A stretch of 64,000 nt of DNA from Clostridia bacterium (GTDB taxonomy: Bacteria; Bacillota_A; Clostridia; Oscillospirales; CAG-272). The notes beneath the pieces are model-generated. The model ran no database searches. It saw only the letters and a program-made list of their open reading frames with translations, and was not told the DNA's origin. Both the position numbers and the translations under genes were made by a program. This document shows positions 6,855 through 16,117 of the stretch, piece after piece (the first letter of the stretch is position 1; the number at the start of each line of letters is the position of its first letter). The DNA is taken from NCBI GenBank assembly GCA_017445115.1, contig JAFSUU010000010.1:1-64000 (forward strand), written 5' to 3'.

Positions 6855-9302
6855 TCATACACGCAGAAGCGGATCGACGGACGACTTAACGGAGAATACA
6901 AGGTTCTTTCCGTTGTATGAACAGACGAGCTCTTCCCCTTTTCCAGCCGCGCCCGAGATCAGCTCTTCCGCAACAGCGTCGTCGACAAGGCTCGATACGA
7001 GGCGTCTGAGCGGTCTTGCGCCGTAGCGCGAGGCTCCCGAGCGCGACGCTAGCATCGCCGCGACGCTCCCGTCAAATGATAATGATACTCCGCGCTTTGC
7101 AAGCCGAGCTGAGGTCTGAGCGAGATATTTTTCCGCTATCGCGACAAGTTCTTTTTCGCCGAGCGGCGCAAACGGCACGATCTCGTCTATCCTCCCGATG
7201 AATTCCGGGCTGAACGTCTTTTTCAACTCGTCTTCAGCGATCTCTTTTCTGCGTCCTTCGCCGAGATCGTTTTCTTCATTTGCCGAAAATCCGAGACATA
7301 CCGCGCCTCTGAGCTTTTCCCCGCCTACGTTTGAGGTCATTATTATCACGGTATTTTTGAAATCACATTCGCGGCCGCAGGAATCGGTCAGCACTCCGTC
7401 ATCCATTATCTGAAGCAGGACGTTCAATACCTCGTGATGCGCCTTCTCTATCTCGTCGAACAGAACGACGGAATACGGAGCGCGTCTCACAGCCTCGGTC
7501 AGCCTCGGCGCGTCTTCGTATCCGACGTATCCCGGAGGAGATCCGATCAGCTTTGAAACGCTGTGGCTCTCCGAAAACTCGGACATATCGAACCTTATGA
7601 GACTGTCTTTACCTCCGAAGAGCGACGAGGCGAGCGTCTTCGCGAGCTCGGTCTTGCCGACTCCGGTCGGACCTATGAAAAGGAAGACCGCTCCGGGACG
7701 GTCGGGATCCTTGATCCCGATGCGGCACCGTTTGACCGCCCGGCAAACGCGCCTTACCGCGTCATCCTGCCCGACGATCGACGAGAGGATTTCCTCTTCA
7801 AGACCGGCGAGGCGTCCCTCCTCGCGTCCTGTCAGCGCGGAGGTCGGTATCCCCGTGCGAAGGGAGAGCGTTGCCGCGACGTCAGACGCCGAGAGCGACA
7901 CCCGCTCCGTCATATCGCGCCTCGCCTCGTCCTCCGCGCGGCGTCGGAACTCCGCCACAAGCTCTCTTTCCGCGTCTCTGACCGCAAGCGCCGACTCATA
8001 ATCTTCCGAGAGGATCGCCTCTTTTTTCTCCGCTCCGGCATCGCGGATAAGCTCCTCTATCCGCTTGAGATCCGGCGGAGTTCTGCCGGATTCAAAGCGC
8101 ACCCTCGCGGCGCTCTCGTCGACAAGATCGATCGCTTTATCCGGCAAAAATCTATCGTTTATATACCTTACGGAAAGGTCTACCGCAGCGCCGATCGCCT
8201 CATCGGTGATCTTTATTCTGTGGTGAGCTTCGTATCTGTCGCGAAGCCCGCGAAGGATGCCGACGGCCTCGGCAGGCGTCGGTTCCCTTATCGCAACGCT
8301 CTGGAATCTTCTCTCAAGCGCCGCGTCTTTTTCTATCCTCTTGCGGTATTCTTCCGGCGTCGTTGCGCCGATGAGCCGTATCTCACCACGCGAGAGGGCG
8401 GGCTTCAGTATATTTGCGGCATCGAGCGCGCCCTCCGCAGCGCCCGCCCCCATTATCGTATGGAGTTCGTCGATAAACAGTATGATCTTTTTGTTTTTCT
8501 TCGCCTCGTCCATCACCGATTTGAGCCGTTCTTCAAACTCCCCGCGGTACTTCGCGCCGGCTATCATAAGCGAGATGTCAAGGGATACAATCGCCCGGTC
8601 AAGGAGCGAGTCGGGGACGTCGCCTTCCGCTATCATTGAAGCGATCCCCTCGACGATCGCGGTCTTGCCCACGCCCGGCTCGCCGACAAGGCAGGGATTG
8701 TTCTTCGTTCTGCGCGACAGGATCTGCATGACGCGGCAGCATTCTTCCTTTCTGCCGATAAGCGGATCTGTCTCGCGGCGTCTCGCCGCGGCGACAAGAT
8801 CGGTCCCGTATTTTGAGATCGAAGGGCACCCGGAGATTTCTTTTTTGGAGCTTTTCGCTTTTCCGGATTCAAGTCCGACAAATACCGAGACTTCCGACCT
8901 CACGGCTTCGGGAGAGGCGCCCGACGCCGATATCATTTTATAGCCGAAGCTCTCCGGCTCGGACAGTATTGCGTACAAAAGATGCTCGGTCCCGATATAG
9001 CCGCTCTTTCCCGACGAAGATTCCCTCGACGCATCTTCTATCACTTTTTTAGCGCGCGGCGTCATATCTGCGGGGGTAACGGTGCTCGGCTCCCCTACTC
9101 CCGCCGCTTTTTTTATCAGCGCTCTGACGCCCTCATAGCTGACACCCGCCGCATCAAGAACGCCGGATGCGATGCTCTCCGACTCCCCGAGCAGTCCGAG
9201 AAGAATATGTTCGGTGCCGATATACGTGTGCCCCATCTCTCGCGCCGAGTGAAGCGCTCTCGTCAGCGCCTGCTTCGCTTTTCCCGTAAATTTCGCGCCC
9301 AT
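6855..9302 (-). CDS. clpC: ClpC-type AAA+ unfoldase
   Basis: 815 residues in the usual ClpC order: two Clp_N repeats (about 4-65 and 80-143, each with YIGTEHLL-like motifs), AAA1 with Walker A GEPGVGKT (207-214) and ILFIDELHT, a middle region with a UVR-like EDYESALAVRDAERELV stretch, AAA2 with GPTGVGKT (544-551) and [11 protein letters not shown], and the C-terminal D2-small domain. The loop CLGFSA corresponds to the tripeptide that docks on ClpP, so it should feed a ClpP peptidase encoded elsewhere. ClpC handles misfolded proteins and regulators. The usual neighbours ctsR, mcsA and mcsB are absent, and it stands alone with its own promoter. A second Clp ATPase lies at 25011-27296. Confidence 0.94.
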   Translation of the reverse strand: MGAKFTGKAKQALTRALHSAREMGHTYIGTEHILLGLLGESESIASGVLDAAGVSYEGVRALIKKAAGVGEPSTVTPADMTPRAKKVIEDASRESSSGKSGYIGTEHLLYAILSEPESFGYKMISASGASPEAVRSEVSVFVGLESGKAKSSKKEISGCPSISKYGTDLVAAARRRETDPLIGRKEECCRVMQILSRRTKNNPCLVGEPGVGKTAIVEGIASMIAEGDVPDSLLDRAIVSLDISLMIAGAKYRGEFEERLKSVMDEAKKNKKIILFIDELHTIMGAGAAEGALDAANILKPALSRGEIRLIGATTPEEYRKRIEKDAALERRFQSVAIREPTPAEAVGILRGLRDRYEAHHRIKITDEAIGAAVDLSVRYINDRFLPDKAIDLVDESAARVRFESGRTPPDLKRIEELIRDAGAEKKEAILSEDYESALAVRDAERELVAEFRRRAEDEARRDMTERVSLSASDVAATLSLRTGIPTSALTGREEGRLAGLEEEILSSIVGQDDAVRRVCRAVKRCRIGIKDPDRPGAVFLFIGPTGVGKTELAKTLASSLFGGKDSLIRFDMSEFSESHSVSKLIGSPPGYVGYEDAPRLTEAVRRAPYSVVLFDEIEKAHHEVLNVLLQIMDDGVLTDSCGRECDFKNTVIIMTSNVGGEKLRGAVCLGFSANEENDLGEGRRKEIAEDELKKTFSPEFIGRIDEIVPFAPLGEKELVAIAEKYLAQTSARLAKRGVSLSFDGSVAAMLASRSGASRYGARPLRRLVSSLVDDAVAEELISGAAGKGEELVCSYNGKNLVFSVKSSVDPLLRV

Positions 9303-9325
9303 TTTGCCTCCGTTATGAACAGTGT

Positions 9326-9354
9326 TTTATATCATTCTATCCGCGAAGTGACAA
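9326..9354 (-). promoter_or_regulatory. sigma-A promoter of clpC
   Basis: Minus strand TTGTCA (9349-9354) and TATAAA (9326-9331) with a 17-base spacer. I see no CtsR tandem heptamer or CIRCE element between it and the start. Confidence 0.6.
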
Positions 9355-9385
9355 AAATAATCGCAAACGACAAATGACGACGGAA

Positions 9386-9688
9386 TTATAAATTTTCGTA
9401 GATCGACGCGTTGAATTCCTCGGCGAGTCTGTTCCAGGTCACCACGTCGACGCACCCGGTCTCGGGAAGTCCCGCGGCTCGCTGAAAGCACCTTACCGCG
9501 TTTTCCGTGTCGCCGTCGTACGTTCCGACGGGAGACACCTCTCCGAATTCGTCGTAATATATCTTAAGCGAGCAGAGCATTATCTGTATTATCGTCACGA
9601 GATCCCTTTGGTCGCGCGGCGCGACCGCGAAATCCTCCGAGTCGGGAAACGGTTTTATACCCGACGGTCTTATTCTGTCTTCACGCAT
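9386..9688 (-). CDS. small peptidoglycan-binding domain protein
   Basis: About 100 residues with one PG_binding_1 module in the C-terminal two thirds (IIQIMLCSLKIYYDEF, then YDGDTENAVRCFQRAAGLPETGCVDVVTWNRL, where the D-T/E-AV-FQ-G-VD-TW pattern is diagnostic). The ATG at 9688 overlaps the stop of the upstream gene (TGATG), with AGGAGG in the upstream coding end, so the two are translationally coupled. It has no signal peptide. It is the last of three genes whose products carry wall-binding or SpoIID-like modules. Known relatives sit in Clostridia beside spore-cortex or envelope genes; the exact role is unknown. Confidence 0.8.
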   Translation of the reverse strand: MREDRIRPSGIKPFPDSEDFAVAPRDQRDLVTIIQIMLCSLKIYYDEFGEVSPVGTYDGDTENAVRCFQRAAGLPETGCVDVVTWNRLAEEFNASIYENL

Positions 9689-11049
9689 CACGATCCCTCC
9701 TCGAGCCGCTTGTATTCGCTGTAAAGTCTGTTGTAGGTAAGTGCGCCCACCGCTCCGCTCTCGTCAATGCCGAAAAGGCGCTGGAACGCTTTTACCGCCG
9801 CCTCGGTGCCGGGGCCGAAAACGCCGTCGACTGTGACGGCAGGTATTTCGGGGTAAAATCCCGAAAGATAATTCAGATACCCCTGCACCCTCGACACGAA
9901 CGGACCTTCCGAGCCTGCGGCTATCGGATATCCGTAATACGCTTCGTTCGCGAGATAATAATCGTCGGGCGACGATTCGAGCATTCCGCGGTACACGGAG
10001 CGAAGTCTGTTCCACACCGCGTCGTCGGCGACGCCGGTCTCATCCATTCCGTAATAGGTCTGGAACGCGACGAGCGACCGTTCCGTCTCCTCGCCGAAAA
10101 TACCGTCGACAGCGGGCGCGGGAATGAACGGAACGAATCTCGCGATGAAGGAAAGAAGATACTGAAGCTCGACCACGGGAGAGCCGCGCTCCCCGATCTT
10201 CAAAACCTCCGGGAACGTATTCGTCACGTCTTCGATCGGAACTCCTTCCGACGCAAGTTCGGCGAGCGATTTTACGCTCGCATAAAGCCGGAGGATCTTA
10301 TACCAGGTCGCGCGCCCCACGATGCCGTCCGGCGTCAGAGAAAAGATACGCTGAAATTCCTTCACCGCCGCTTCCGTCTCCTCGTCGTAAAAGCCGTTGG
10401 GATATCTGATCTTCGGGATCGCGGGGTAATTGTCCGCTATGCGGTTGAGCCGGAACTGCATCTGTCTCACGCTGTTTCCGAAAGCTCCGAGTTTCAGCGG
10501 CGCGCCGGGATAACTCTCGGTCACGCCTGAGATCGGAGTGTCGAAGACTATCTCGATGTCGTTTCCGTAGTAATTAGTCAGAATGTCAAAAGCTCCCGCA
10601 CCGTCTCTGCCGAGCGCTTCCGATCCCCATTGAGATAGTCCGTCGCAGGTGACCGTAGTACCATTGCAATACTGTGCGAAAAGCGGCTCGACGGCGCCGA
10701 CTCTCGATATGTAGTCGTCGAACTGTTCGTCGACGAGAGCGGAAATGTTGTCGAATATCTCTCTGCCGTAGATGAACGCCTGGTCGCTCGCGGTCGAGTT
10801 CGTGATGTCGAAGTCGTATCCGCGGCTCCTGTAATACTCGGTGTAAACGCGGTTGAGCGCGAACGAAGTCTCGGCGAGGATATTCGCGCGGAGCGCCGCC
10901 TCGCTCCAGGTCGGATAGACCTCGCTCGACGCGACGTTTTTTATGTAATCCGAAAACGGTACCGTCACGTTCGGAGCATCCGAGGAGGGCGGACCGAGAT
11001 GTACCGTTATCGTCTCCGGTATCACCGGATAGCGTACGCTCTCCGTCAT
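9688..11049 (-). CDS. SpoIID-like domain protein with tandem peptidoglycan-binding modules
   Basis: 453 residues without a signal peptide. Residues about 20-165 resemble the SpoIID/LytB lytic transglycosylase fold: YPTWSEAALRANILAETSFA keeps the glutamate of the E-ALKA-A-A-TYA catalytic segment, and GLSQWGSEALGRDG with YYGNDIEI matches the C-terminal motif of that fold. Behind it come three PG_binding_1 modules (about 180-252, 275-350, 370-448), each with the D--T--AV--FQ pattern. SpoIID trims glycan strands during engulfment in sporulating bacteria. The gene overlaps its upstream neighbour by ATGA. Absence of an export signal is odd for a wall-binding protein and points to mother-cell or lysis-dependent delivery, which is inference. 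Confidence 0.85.
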   Translation of the reverse strand: MTESVRYPVIPETITVHLGPPSSDAPNVTVPFSDYIKNVASSEVYPTWSEAALRANILAETSFALNRVYTEYYRSRGYDFDITNSTASDQAFIYGREIFDNISALVDEQFDDYISRVGAVEPLFAQYCNGTTVTCDGLSQWGSEALGRDGAGAFDILTNYYGNDIEIVFDTPISGVTESYPGAPLKLGAFGNSVRQMQFRLNRIADNYPAIPKIRYPNGFYDEETEAAVKEFQRIFSLTPDGIVGRATWYKILRLYASVKSLAELASEGVPIEDVTNTFPEVLKIGERGSPVVELQYLLSFIARFVPFIPAPAVDGIFGEETERSLVAFQTYYGMDETGVADDAVWNRLRSVYRGMLESSPDDYYLANEAYYGYPIAAGSEGPFVSRVQGYLNYLSGFYPEIPAVTVDGVFGPGTEAAVKAFQRLFGIDESGAVGALTYNRLYSEYKRLEEGS

Positions 11050-11432
11050 AAGCCCTCACCCCTTCCCGCTCCGTACGGCGCCTCGAACGATCCGAGCGGA
11101 ACGAGATTGACCGGAAGCGTCGCCGTTATCCCCTCGAATACCTGCACCTCGTTCACGACAGACCTTGCGTATCCGTCCTTTATCACCTCCACGCTGTAAA
11201 GAGTGAAAGGCGAGGCGTTTCCCGGGCTCACCGATAAAGACGCGTCCTTAGCTGTAAGCGCGACGGTCGCGGTCAGTCCCGATTCGTCAGTCCGCAAAGA
11301 ATATACCACCCCCGTATTTCCGCTCTCTCGATCGGCGTCTTTGATAAGCACTATCGCGCCTTCGACGGGATACGCAAGCCCTCCGCTCGTAACACTGACG
11401 CGGAGAAAACCTTCCGGCAAGGCGTCGTTCAT
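11046..11432 (-). CDS. small beta-sandwich protein, first gene of SpoIID-like operon
   Basis: The ATG at 11432 sits nine bases after AAAGGGG; an in-frame ATG at 11441 is too close to that site. The 128-residue protein looks like a carboxypeptidase-regulatory or Big-type beta-sandwich: GFLRVSVTSGGLAYPVEGAIV, TDESGLTATVAL and FTLYSVEVIKDGY follow the pattern of those domains. There is no signal peptide or catalytic motif. It is translationally coupled to the SpoIID-like gene by an ATGA overlap. In related Clostridia, as I recall, small proteins of this kind accompany multi-module peptidoglycan-binding proteins. The fold is moderately supported; the function is unknown. Confidence 0.72.
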   Translation of the reverse strand: MNDALPEGFLRVSVTSGGLAYPVEGAIVLIKDADRESGNTGVVYSLRTDESGLTATVALTAKDASLSVSPGNASPFTLYSVEVIKDGYARSVVNEVQVFEGITATLPVNLVPLGSFEAPYGAGRGEGL

Positions 11433-11452
11433 ATTGATCATCCCCTTTCTGC

Positions 11453-11472
11453 AAGCCGTTTGCGGCTTTTTT
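11453..11472 (+). terminator. hairpin with T tract upstream of the SpoIID-like operon
   Basis: AAGCCG, loop TTTG, CGGCTT and a run of T on the plus strand. No plus-strand gene lies upstream, so it either stops antisense transcripts or is a leader hairpin of the minus-strand operon. Confidence 0.35.
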
Positions 11473-11520
11473 CATTATATGAAAAAGCAATGCCGTCAGT
11501 GAAAAATAAACCTTTACGTA

Positions 11521-11549
11521 TTGACACTTATTTAATATGATGATAAGAT
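11521..11549 (+). promoter_or_regulatory. promoter of the family 31 glycosidase
   Basis: TTGACA (11521-11526) and TAAGAT (11544-11549), 17-base spacer, 36 bases before the start codon. Confidence 0.65.
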
Positions 11550-11585
11550 GAAACACGGTAATAATATCGGATAGGAGTTCTGAAA

Positions 11586-13877
11586 ATGTTAAAATTCGGC
11601 GCACTTAAAGATTTCGCCGTCGAGGGCAATACAGTAAACCTCGCCTTTGAAAACGGCAAAGGCAGACTCGAGATACTGACCGACAGAATAATAAACGTCT
11701 TTTCTCCGTTTGAGTCGGAGGAACACCGTTCAAAATCGATAGAGGGAAACAAAGCGAAGAAGACCGCGTTCACCGCCGAGAGATCCGGCGCCGCGCTCGT
11801 CGTCAAGACCGCGTATCTCACCGTAAAAGTCTTTACCGATTTCAAGGTCGATTTTTACAGATACGACGGAAAAACTCTCTGCCGCGATTACAGAGGGAAG
11901 ATGACGAAGGTAAAGCGCTTCTCGCCCTGCTATAAATACTACGCAGATTCCGGAAAAGGCGACTGGGAGAAGAATATCCTCGTGACGAAGCGCCTGACGG
12001 ATGACGAATGTATCCTCGGCCTCGGCGACAGAGCCGGATTTATCGACAAAAAGGGATATGAATACAGAACGTGGACCTACGACACGACGGACGTTCACGA
12101 CGAACAGATGCCGCAGCTTTACAAGTCGATCCCGTTCGTAATGCTAAAAAGGCCGGGCGCCGTACCCTGCGGGCTGTTCTTTGACAACACTTACAAGGCG
12201 ACTTTCAACCTCGGGCGCGACGATCCGTCGTATATGTGGTACGGAGTCGACGACGGAAACCTCGACTATTATTTCATCGGCGGCGACACTCTCCCCGAGA
12301 TAGTTATGGGCTACTGCTATCTGACCGGAACGACTCCGCTTCCGCAGAGGTGGACCCTCGGCTATCAGCAGTCTCGCTGGGGATATATGGGCGACGACGA
12401 TATCGACTACGTCACCGACACCATGAGAAAGTGCGGTATTCCGTGCGACGCGATACACTTCGACATAGAATATATGTCTTACTATAAAGACTTCACGTGG
12501 AACCCCGAAAGATTTCCGAACCCCGAAAAGACTCTCGCCGATATGAAGAAAAAGGGCTTCAAGGCGGTGACGATAATCGACCCCGCGATAAAGCTCGAAA
12601 AAGGTTATTCCGTATATGATGAAGGTCTTCGCCGCGGATGCTTCTGCAAAGACGCGAACGGTCTGACCTACGTCAACGCCTGCTGGCCGGGCGACGCGCT
12701 ATTCCCCGACTTCGGTCTGCCCGAATGTCAGAAGTGGTGGGCGGAAAACGTAGAGCGCCATATTGCAAGAGGCGTCGACGGCATCTGGAACGATATGAAC
12801 GAGCCCGCGTCTTTCAAGGGCGAGCTTGCCGACAACGTCGTCATGCACGACGGAAAAAGAGAGACTTGCCACAAAGAACTCCACAACGTATACGGTCACT
12901 TTATGGACCGCGCCACGTATAACGGAATAAAAAAGGCGACCGGACGCCGTCCGTTCGTCATCACCCGCGCCTGCTTTGCGGGAACTCAAAAGTATTCGAC
13001 CGCCTGGACCGGCGACAACCGCGCCGTCTGGACTCATCTTCGCACCGCGATACCTCAGCTCTGCACTCTCGGTATGTGCGGAATGTCGTTCGTCGGAACG
13101 GACATCGGCGGATTCAACCAGGACACAACGCCGGAGCTCATCTCCCGCTGGGTCGAAGCGGCTTGCTTCTCGCCTCTTTTCAGAAACCACTGCGACAAAT
13201 GGGCAAGACAGCAGGAGCCGTGGATGTTCGGCGAGAGGACTCTTTCCATCTACCGCAAATTCGTAAAGCTCCGCTACGCGTTCATTCCTTACATATACGA
13301 CCTCATGTTTGAGGGCGAAAAGACGGGACTCGCGGTGATGCGCCCGCTCGCGCTCCACTATGAAAACGACCCGAAGGCGCTGAAGTGCAACACGGAGTTC
13401 ACCGTCGGCGAAAACCTTCTCGTCGCACCTATAGTCGAACAGGGTGCGACCGACCGCGCGGTATATCTGCCGCGTGGCGACTGGTTCGACGTGAACACCG
13501 GAAAGAAGATCCGCGGCGGCCGCTCGATCATAGCCGACGCCCCGCTCGACACGCTCCCGATGTACGCAAAAGCGGGGGCGATCTTCCCGAACTACGAGGA
13601 GATGAATTATATCGGCGAAAAGAAGCTCGACCGTCTGATCCTGAAAGTGTTCCCCGGATCCGGCGAATACCGCCACTTTGAGGACAACGGCGAGGACTTC
13701 GCTTACAGACGCGGAGAGTACAACGAATATCTCTTCACGATAACCGAAGACGGGATTTTCCGCGGAAAGCTGATCCGCAAAGGATATAAGAACGGCTACA
13801 AAAAGTTCACCGTCGAATACTGCGGAAAGACGTACAACGTCAAAGCCGCAGACGAGTTTGAGATAAAGCTTAAATAA
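11586..13877 (+). CDS. glycoside hydrolase family 31 (alpha-glucosidase type)
   Basis: 763 residues, no signal peptide, so probably cytoplasmic. The N-terminal beta-sandwich (to about 230) is followed by the TIM barrel with HFDIEYM, then GIWNDMNEP, whose Asp403 is the family 31 nucleophile, and TGDNRAVW, which carries the acid/base aspartate. C-terminal beta domains follow. Family 31 enzymes release alpha-glucose, alpha-xylose or related sugars from non-reducing ends; WNDMNEP fits alpha-glucosidase, but substrate cannot be fixed by eye. Start chosen because ATAGGAG lies eight bases upstream. It has its own promoter and is followed 23 bases later by a threonine aldolase gene. Confidence 0.93.
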   Translation: MLKFGALKDFAVEGNTVNLAFENGKGRLEILTDRIINVFSPFESEEHRSKSIEGNKAKKTAFTAERSGAALVVKTAYLTVKVFTDFKVDFYRYDGKTLCRDYRGKMTKVKRFSPCYKYYADSGKGDWEKNILVTKRLTDDECILGLGDRAGFIDKKGYEYRTWTYDTTDVHDEQMPQLYKSIPFVMLKRPGAVPCGLFFDNTYKATFNLGRDDPSYMWYGVDDGNLDYYFIGGDTLPEIVMGYCYLTGTTPLPQRWTLGYQQSRWGYMGDDDIDYVTDTMRKCGIPCDAIHFDIEYMSYYKDFTWNPERFPNPEKTLADMKKKGFKAVTIIDPAIKLEKGYSVYDEGLRRGCFCKDANGLTYVNACWPGDALFPDFGLPECQKWWAENVERHIARGVDGIWNDMNEPASFKGELADNVVMHDGKRETCHKELHNVYGHFMDRATYNGIKKATGRRPFVITRACFAGTQKYSTAWTGDNRAVWTHLRTAIPQLCTLGMCGMSFVGTDIGGFNQDTTPELISRWVEAACFSPLFRNHCDKWARQQEPWMFGERTLSIYRKFVKLRYAFIPYIYDLMFEGEKTGLAVMRPLALHYENDPKALKCNTEFTVGENLLVAPIVEQGATDRAVYLPRGDWFDVNTGKKIRGGRSIIADAPLDTLPMYAKAGAIFPNYEEMNYIGEKKLDRLILKVFPGSGEYRHFEDNGEDFAYRRGEYNEYLFTITEDGIFRGKLIRKGYKNGYKKFTVEYCGKTYNVKAADEFEIKLK

Positions 13878-13900
13878 CCGCCACCGGAGGATAAAATTAT

Positions 13901-14938
13901 ATGATCTGCTTCAGGTCCGATTACAGCCAGGGCGCTCATCCGAAAGTCATGGAAGCGCTGATGGCGACGAACTACGAACACACCGACGGCTACGGAATAG
14001 ACCCCCACTGCGAAAACGCCGCAAATATCATAAAGAAGCTGATCGGCCGCGACGACGCGTCGGTCCACATGATGATAGGCGGCACGCCCTGCAACGTCAC
14101 CGTTATAGCGGCCGCGCTCCGTCCCTATGAGACTGTCATCGCGGCAAGGAGCGGTCACTGCTACTTTCACGAAACGGGAGCAGTCGAGGCGACGGGACAC
14201 AGAGTTACGACGGCGGAACCCGTCGACGGAAAGCTGACGCCGGACGGCATCGACTTTGCGATGTCCGAGTTTCAGGACGAGCACACGCCGAAACCCGGGA
14301 TGGTGTATATCTCCCTCCCGAGCGAAACGGGGACCGTCTACACAAAGGCGGAGCTGTTGACTCTCCGCAAAAAGTGCGACGAGTACGGACTTTTCCTCTA
14401 CGTCGACGGCGCACGGCTCGCAAGCGCGCTTACCTGCGATGAGTGCGACATCACGCTTCACGACCTTGCAGAGCTCGCCGACGCCTTCTATATCGGCGGA
14501 ACGAAATGCGGTGCGCTCTTCGGTGAAGCGCTCGTCATTCTGAACGAAAAGATCGATGACCATTTCAGATGGATGATCAAGCGCGAATGCGGTATGCTCG
14601 CAAAAGGACGCCTTATCGGAGTCCAGTTTGAAGCGCTCCTCGGCGGCGACGATCCTCTTCTCTTCAAGATCGCGCGCCGCGAGAACGAAACGGCAAACGT
14701 CATAAGGCGCGGTCTTGCCGCGCTCGGCGTAGAATTTTTCGGCTCATCGCCCACAAATCAGCTCTTCCCGATCCTTCCCGCCGTTGCCGTAAAAGAGCTT
14801 GAACGCGATTTCTTCTTTTACGAATGGGCTCCGGAGAAAGGCGGCATGATCCCGATACGCCTCGTCACCGGCTGGGGGACCTCCGAGGACGAAGCGATCG
14901 CCTTCGTCCTCCGCGTAAAAGAGCTGTTGGGGAAATAA
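13901..14938 (+). CDS. low-specificity L-threonine aldolase-like PLP enzyme
   Basis: 345 residues of the beta-eliminating lyase (threonine aldolase) family, fold type I. The N-terminal FRSDYSQGAHPKVMEAL and YGIDPHCENAANIIKKL, the PLP-stacking HCYFHETGAVE, the aspartate in YVDGARLASAL and the Schiff-base lysine in YIGGTKCGAL are all visible. Family members cleave threonine or allo-threonine to glycine and acetaldehyde. GGAGG stands ten bases before the start. It is probably co-transcribed with the glycosidase in front, without obvious metabolic link. A strong terminator follows. Confidence 0.9.
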   Translation: MICFRSDYSQGAHPKVMEALMATNYEHTDGYGIDPHCENAANIIKKLIGRDDASVHMMIGGTPCNVTVIAAALRPYETVIAARSGHCYFHETGAVEATGHRVTTAEPVDGKLTPDGIDFAMSEFQDEHTPKPGMVYISLPSETGTVYTKAELLTLRKKCDEYGLFLYVDGARLASALTCDECDITLHDLAELADAFYIGGTKCGALFGEALVILNEKIDDHFRWMIKRECGMLAKGRLIGVQFEALLGGDDPLLFKIARRENETANVIRRGLAALGVEFFGSSPTNQLFPILPAVAVKELERDFFFYEWAPEKGGMIPIRLVTGWGTSEDEAIAFVLRVKELLGK

Positions 14939-14955
14939 TATAAAAAGCATAATTT

Positions 14956-14984
14956 AAAGGCGCTCGCACTGAGCGCCTTTTTTA
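14956..14984. terminator. terminator between threonine aldolase and HTH-TPR gene
   Basis: AAAGGCGCTC, loop GCACT, GAGCGCCTTT and T tract. It touches the stop codon of the convergent minus-strand gene and can serve both. Confidence 0.85.
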
Positions 14985-16058
14985 TTCTTCTTTCGCTTTT
15001 AACTGTTCGATTAACGGCGCGAAACGACTGTCATTTTGAAGGTCTTCAAAATAAGTCTTTTCACGAAGGAACTTTAAATACACTGAGCAAAATCCTTTGC
15101 ACCAGGCGTTGTATTCTTCTCCTCTTATCAGGATAGAGGTATGAGCTCCGGACAAGCCTTCATCATTATCCTTATCGACCGACAAAGCAAGATCGACCGC
15201 TTTTTTGAAGCATTCAAAAGCGTTTTCGATATCACCTAAAGGATAATACAGTGAAAACAAAGAAAAGTATATCCAGCCAACTGTGACCCTATACTCGCCG
15301 AAATCACCGTCTTCAAACAGTACGTCGTAAAGCGCAAGGATCTTTTTGTGCGCCTCGATCCACTCGTTCATGTTGAGTGAGGTGTTTCCGTCGTCCATTA
15401 CCGTGTTAAGATGCCTGAGTTGATCCGCGGCTTCAAAGATAAGAGCGCTAATGTATTTGCACTTCCAACGATACTGTTGATCGCCGATGCAAGCCTCGGT
15501 CATAAGTTTTTCCTTGCACTGGTAAAGAAGCGGCATCGACCTTGCGAGTTCGATCGCTTCTTCTCTTTTTCCGAGACGCGCGTAAGCGTTGCAAAGAATA
15601 TCGACGGCGCCGTGACGGATATAATTGACGGTCGAAATGTCAAGTATCTTGCGGCAAAGAGAAGCGGCTTCTTCATACATCTCAGTCTTGTTTTCGTCGT
15701 AAACAGCCCTGTTCATAAGGGACGCCGCCAGATAATACATCAACTCCGCGTCCCGTGGATACTTTTTCAGCGCATACCTTGCGGTTGTTATGATCAAATT
15801 ATCGTCGACCATATCTTCGAGCTGATCTTTGATCGAATCGATTCCTTCCGGCGTGCCATCAACGTTTATGTCAAGAAGAAAGTCGGATGAAACGTTGAAA
15901 TAATTTGAGAGCGCGGGGATGAGGGATATGTCGGGCATCGCGGCTCCGGTCTCCCAACGGCTCACCGCCTGTCCTGAAATACCGAGAGCGTTTGCAAGTT
16001 GGTCTTGCGTTATACCACGTTCGCGGCGCAGCTTTTTTATATTGTTTCCGAAAGACAT
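14982..16058 (-). CDS. HTH-TPR transcriptional regulator
   Basis: The start at 16058 (MSFGNNIKKLRRERG) has GGAGAA five bases upstream; the frame is open further but without a better site. Residues 5-60 form an XRE-type HTH: TQDQLANALGISGQAVSRWE is a textbook pair of recognition helices, followed by ALSNYFNVSSDFLLD. The remaining 300 residues are helical repeats of TPR type (AYARLGKREEAIELA, YYPLGDIENAFECFKKAVDLAL). This architecture is shared by peptide- or state-sensing regulators of Bacillota and by many uncharacterised ones. A 41-base inverted repeat covers its own promoter, so it very probably controls itself. No partner peptide gene is seen next to it. Confidence 0.88.
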   Translation of the reverse strand: MSFGNNIKKLRRERGITQDQLANALGISGQAVSRWETGAAMPDISLIPALSNYFNVSSDFLLDINVDGTPEGIDSIKDQLEDMVDDNLIITTARYALKKYPRDAELMYYLAASLMNRAVYDENKTEMYEEAASLCRKILDISTVNYIRHGAVDILCNAYARLGKREEAIELARSMPLLYQCKEKLMTEACIGDQQYRWKCKYISALIFEAADQLRHLNTVMDDGNTSLNMNEWIEAHKKILALYDVLFEDGDFGEYRVTVGWIYFSLFSLYYPLGDIENAFECFKKAVDLALSVDKDNDEGLSGAHTSILIRGEEYNAWCKGFCSVYLKFLREKTYFEDLQNDSRFAPLIEQLKAKEE

Positions 16059-16076
16059 ATTGTTCTCCAAATAATA

Positions 16077-16117
16077 AATCAGCAGTTCTGTACTTAAATT
16101 ATACAGCACTGCTGATT
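16077..16117. promoter_or_regulatory. large palindromic operator of the HTH-TPR gene
   Basis: Two 16-base arms, AATCAGCAGTTCTGTA (16077-16092) and TACAGCACTGCTGATT (16102-16117), match in inverted orientation at 15 of 16 positions around a nine-base AT-rich centre. The -10 box of the gene lies within it. The arm length and position fit a dimeric or tetrameric repressor site. Confidence 0.75.

Noticed and set aside
7563..8639. 358-residue plus-strand frame in clpC
   Set aside because: Shadow of clpC with low-complexity arginine-rich translation and no start site.
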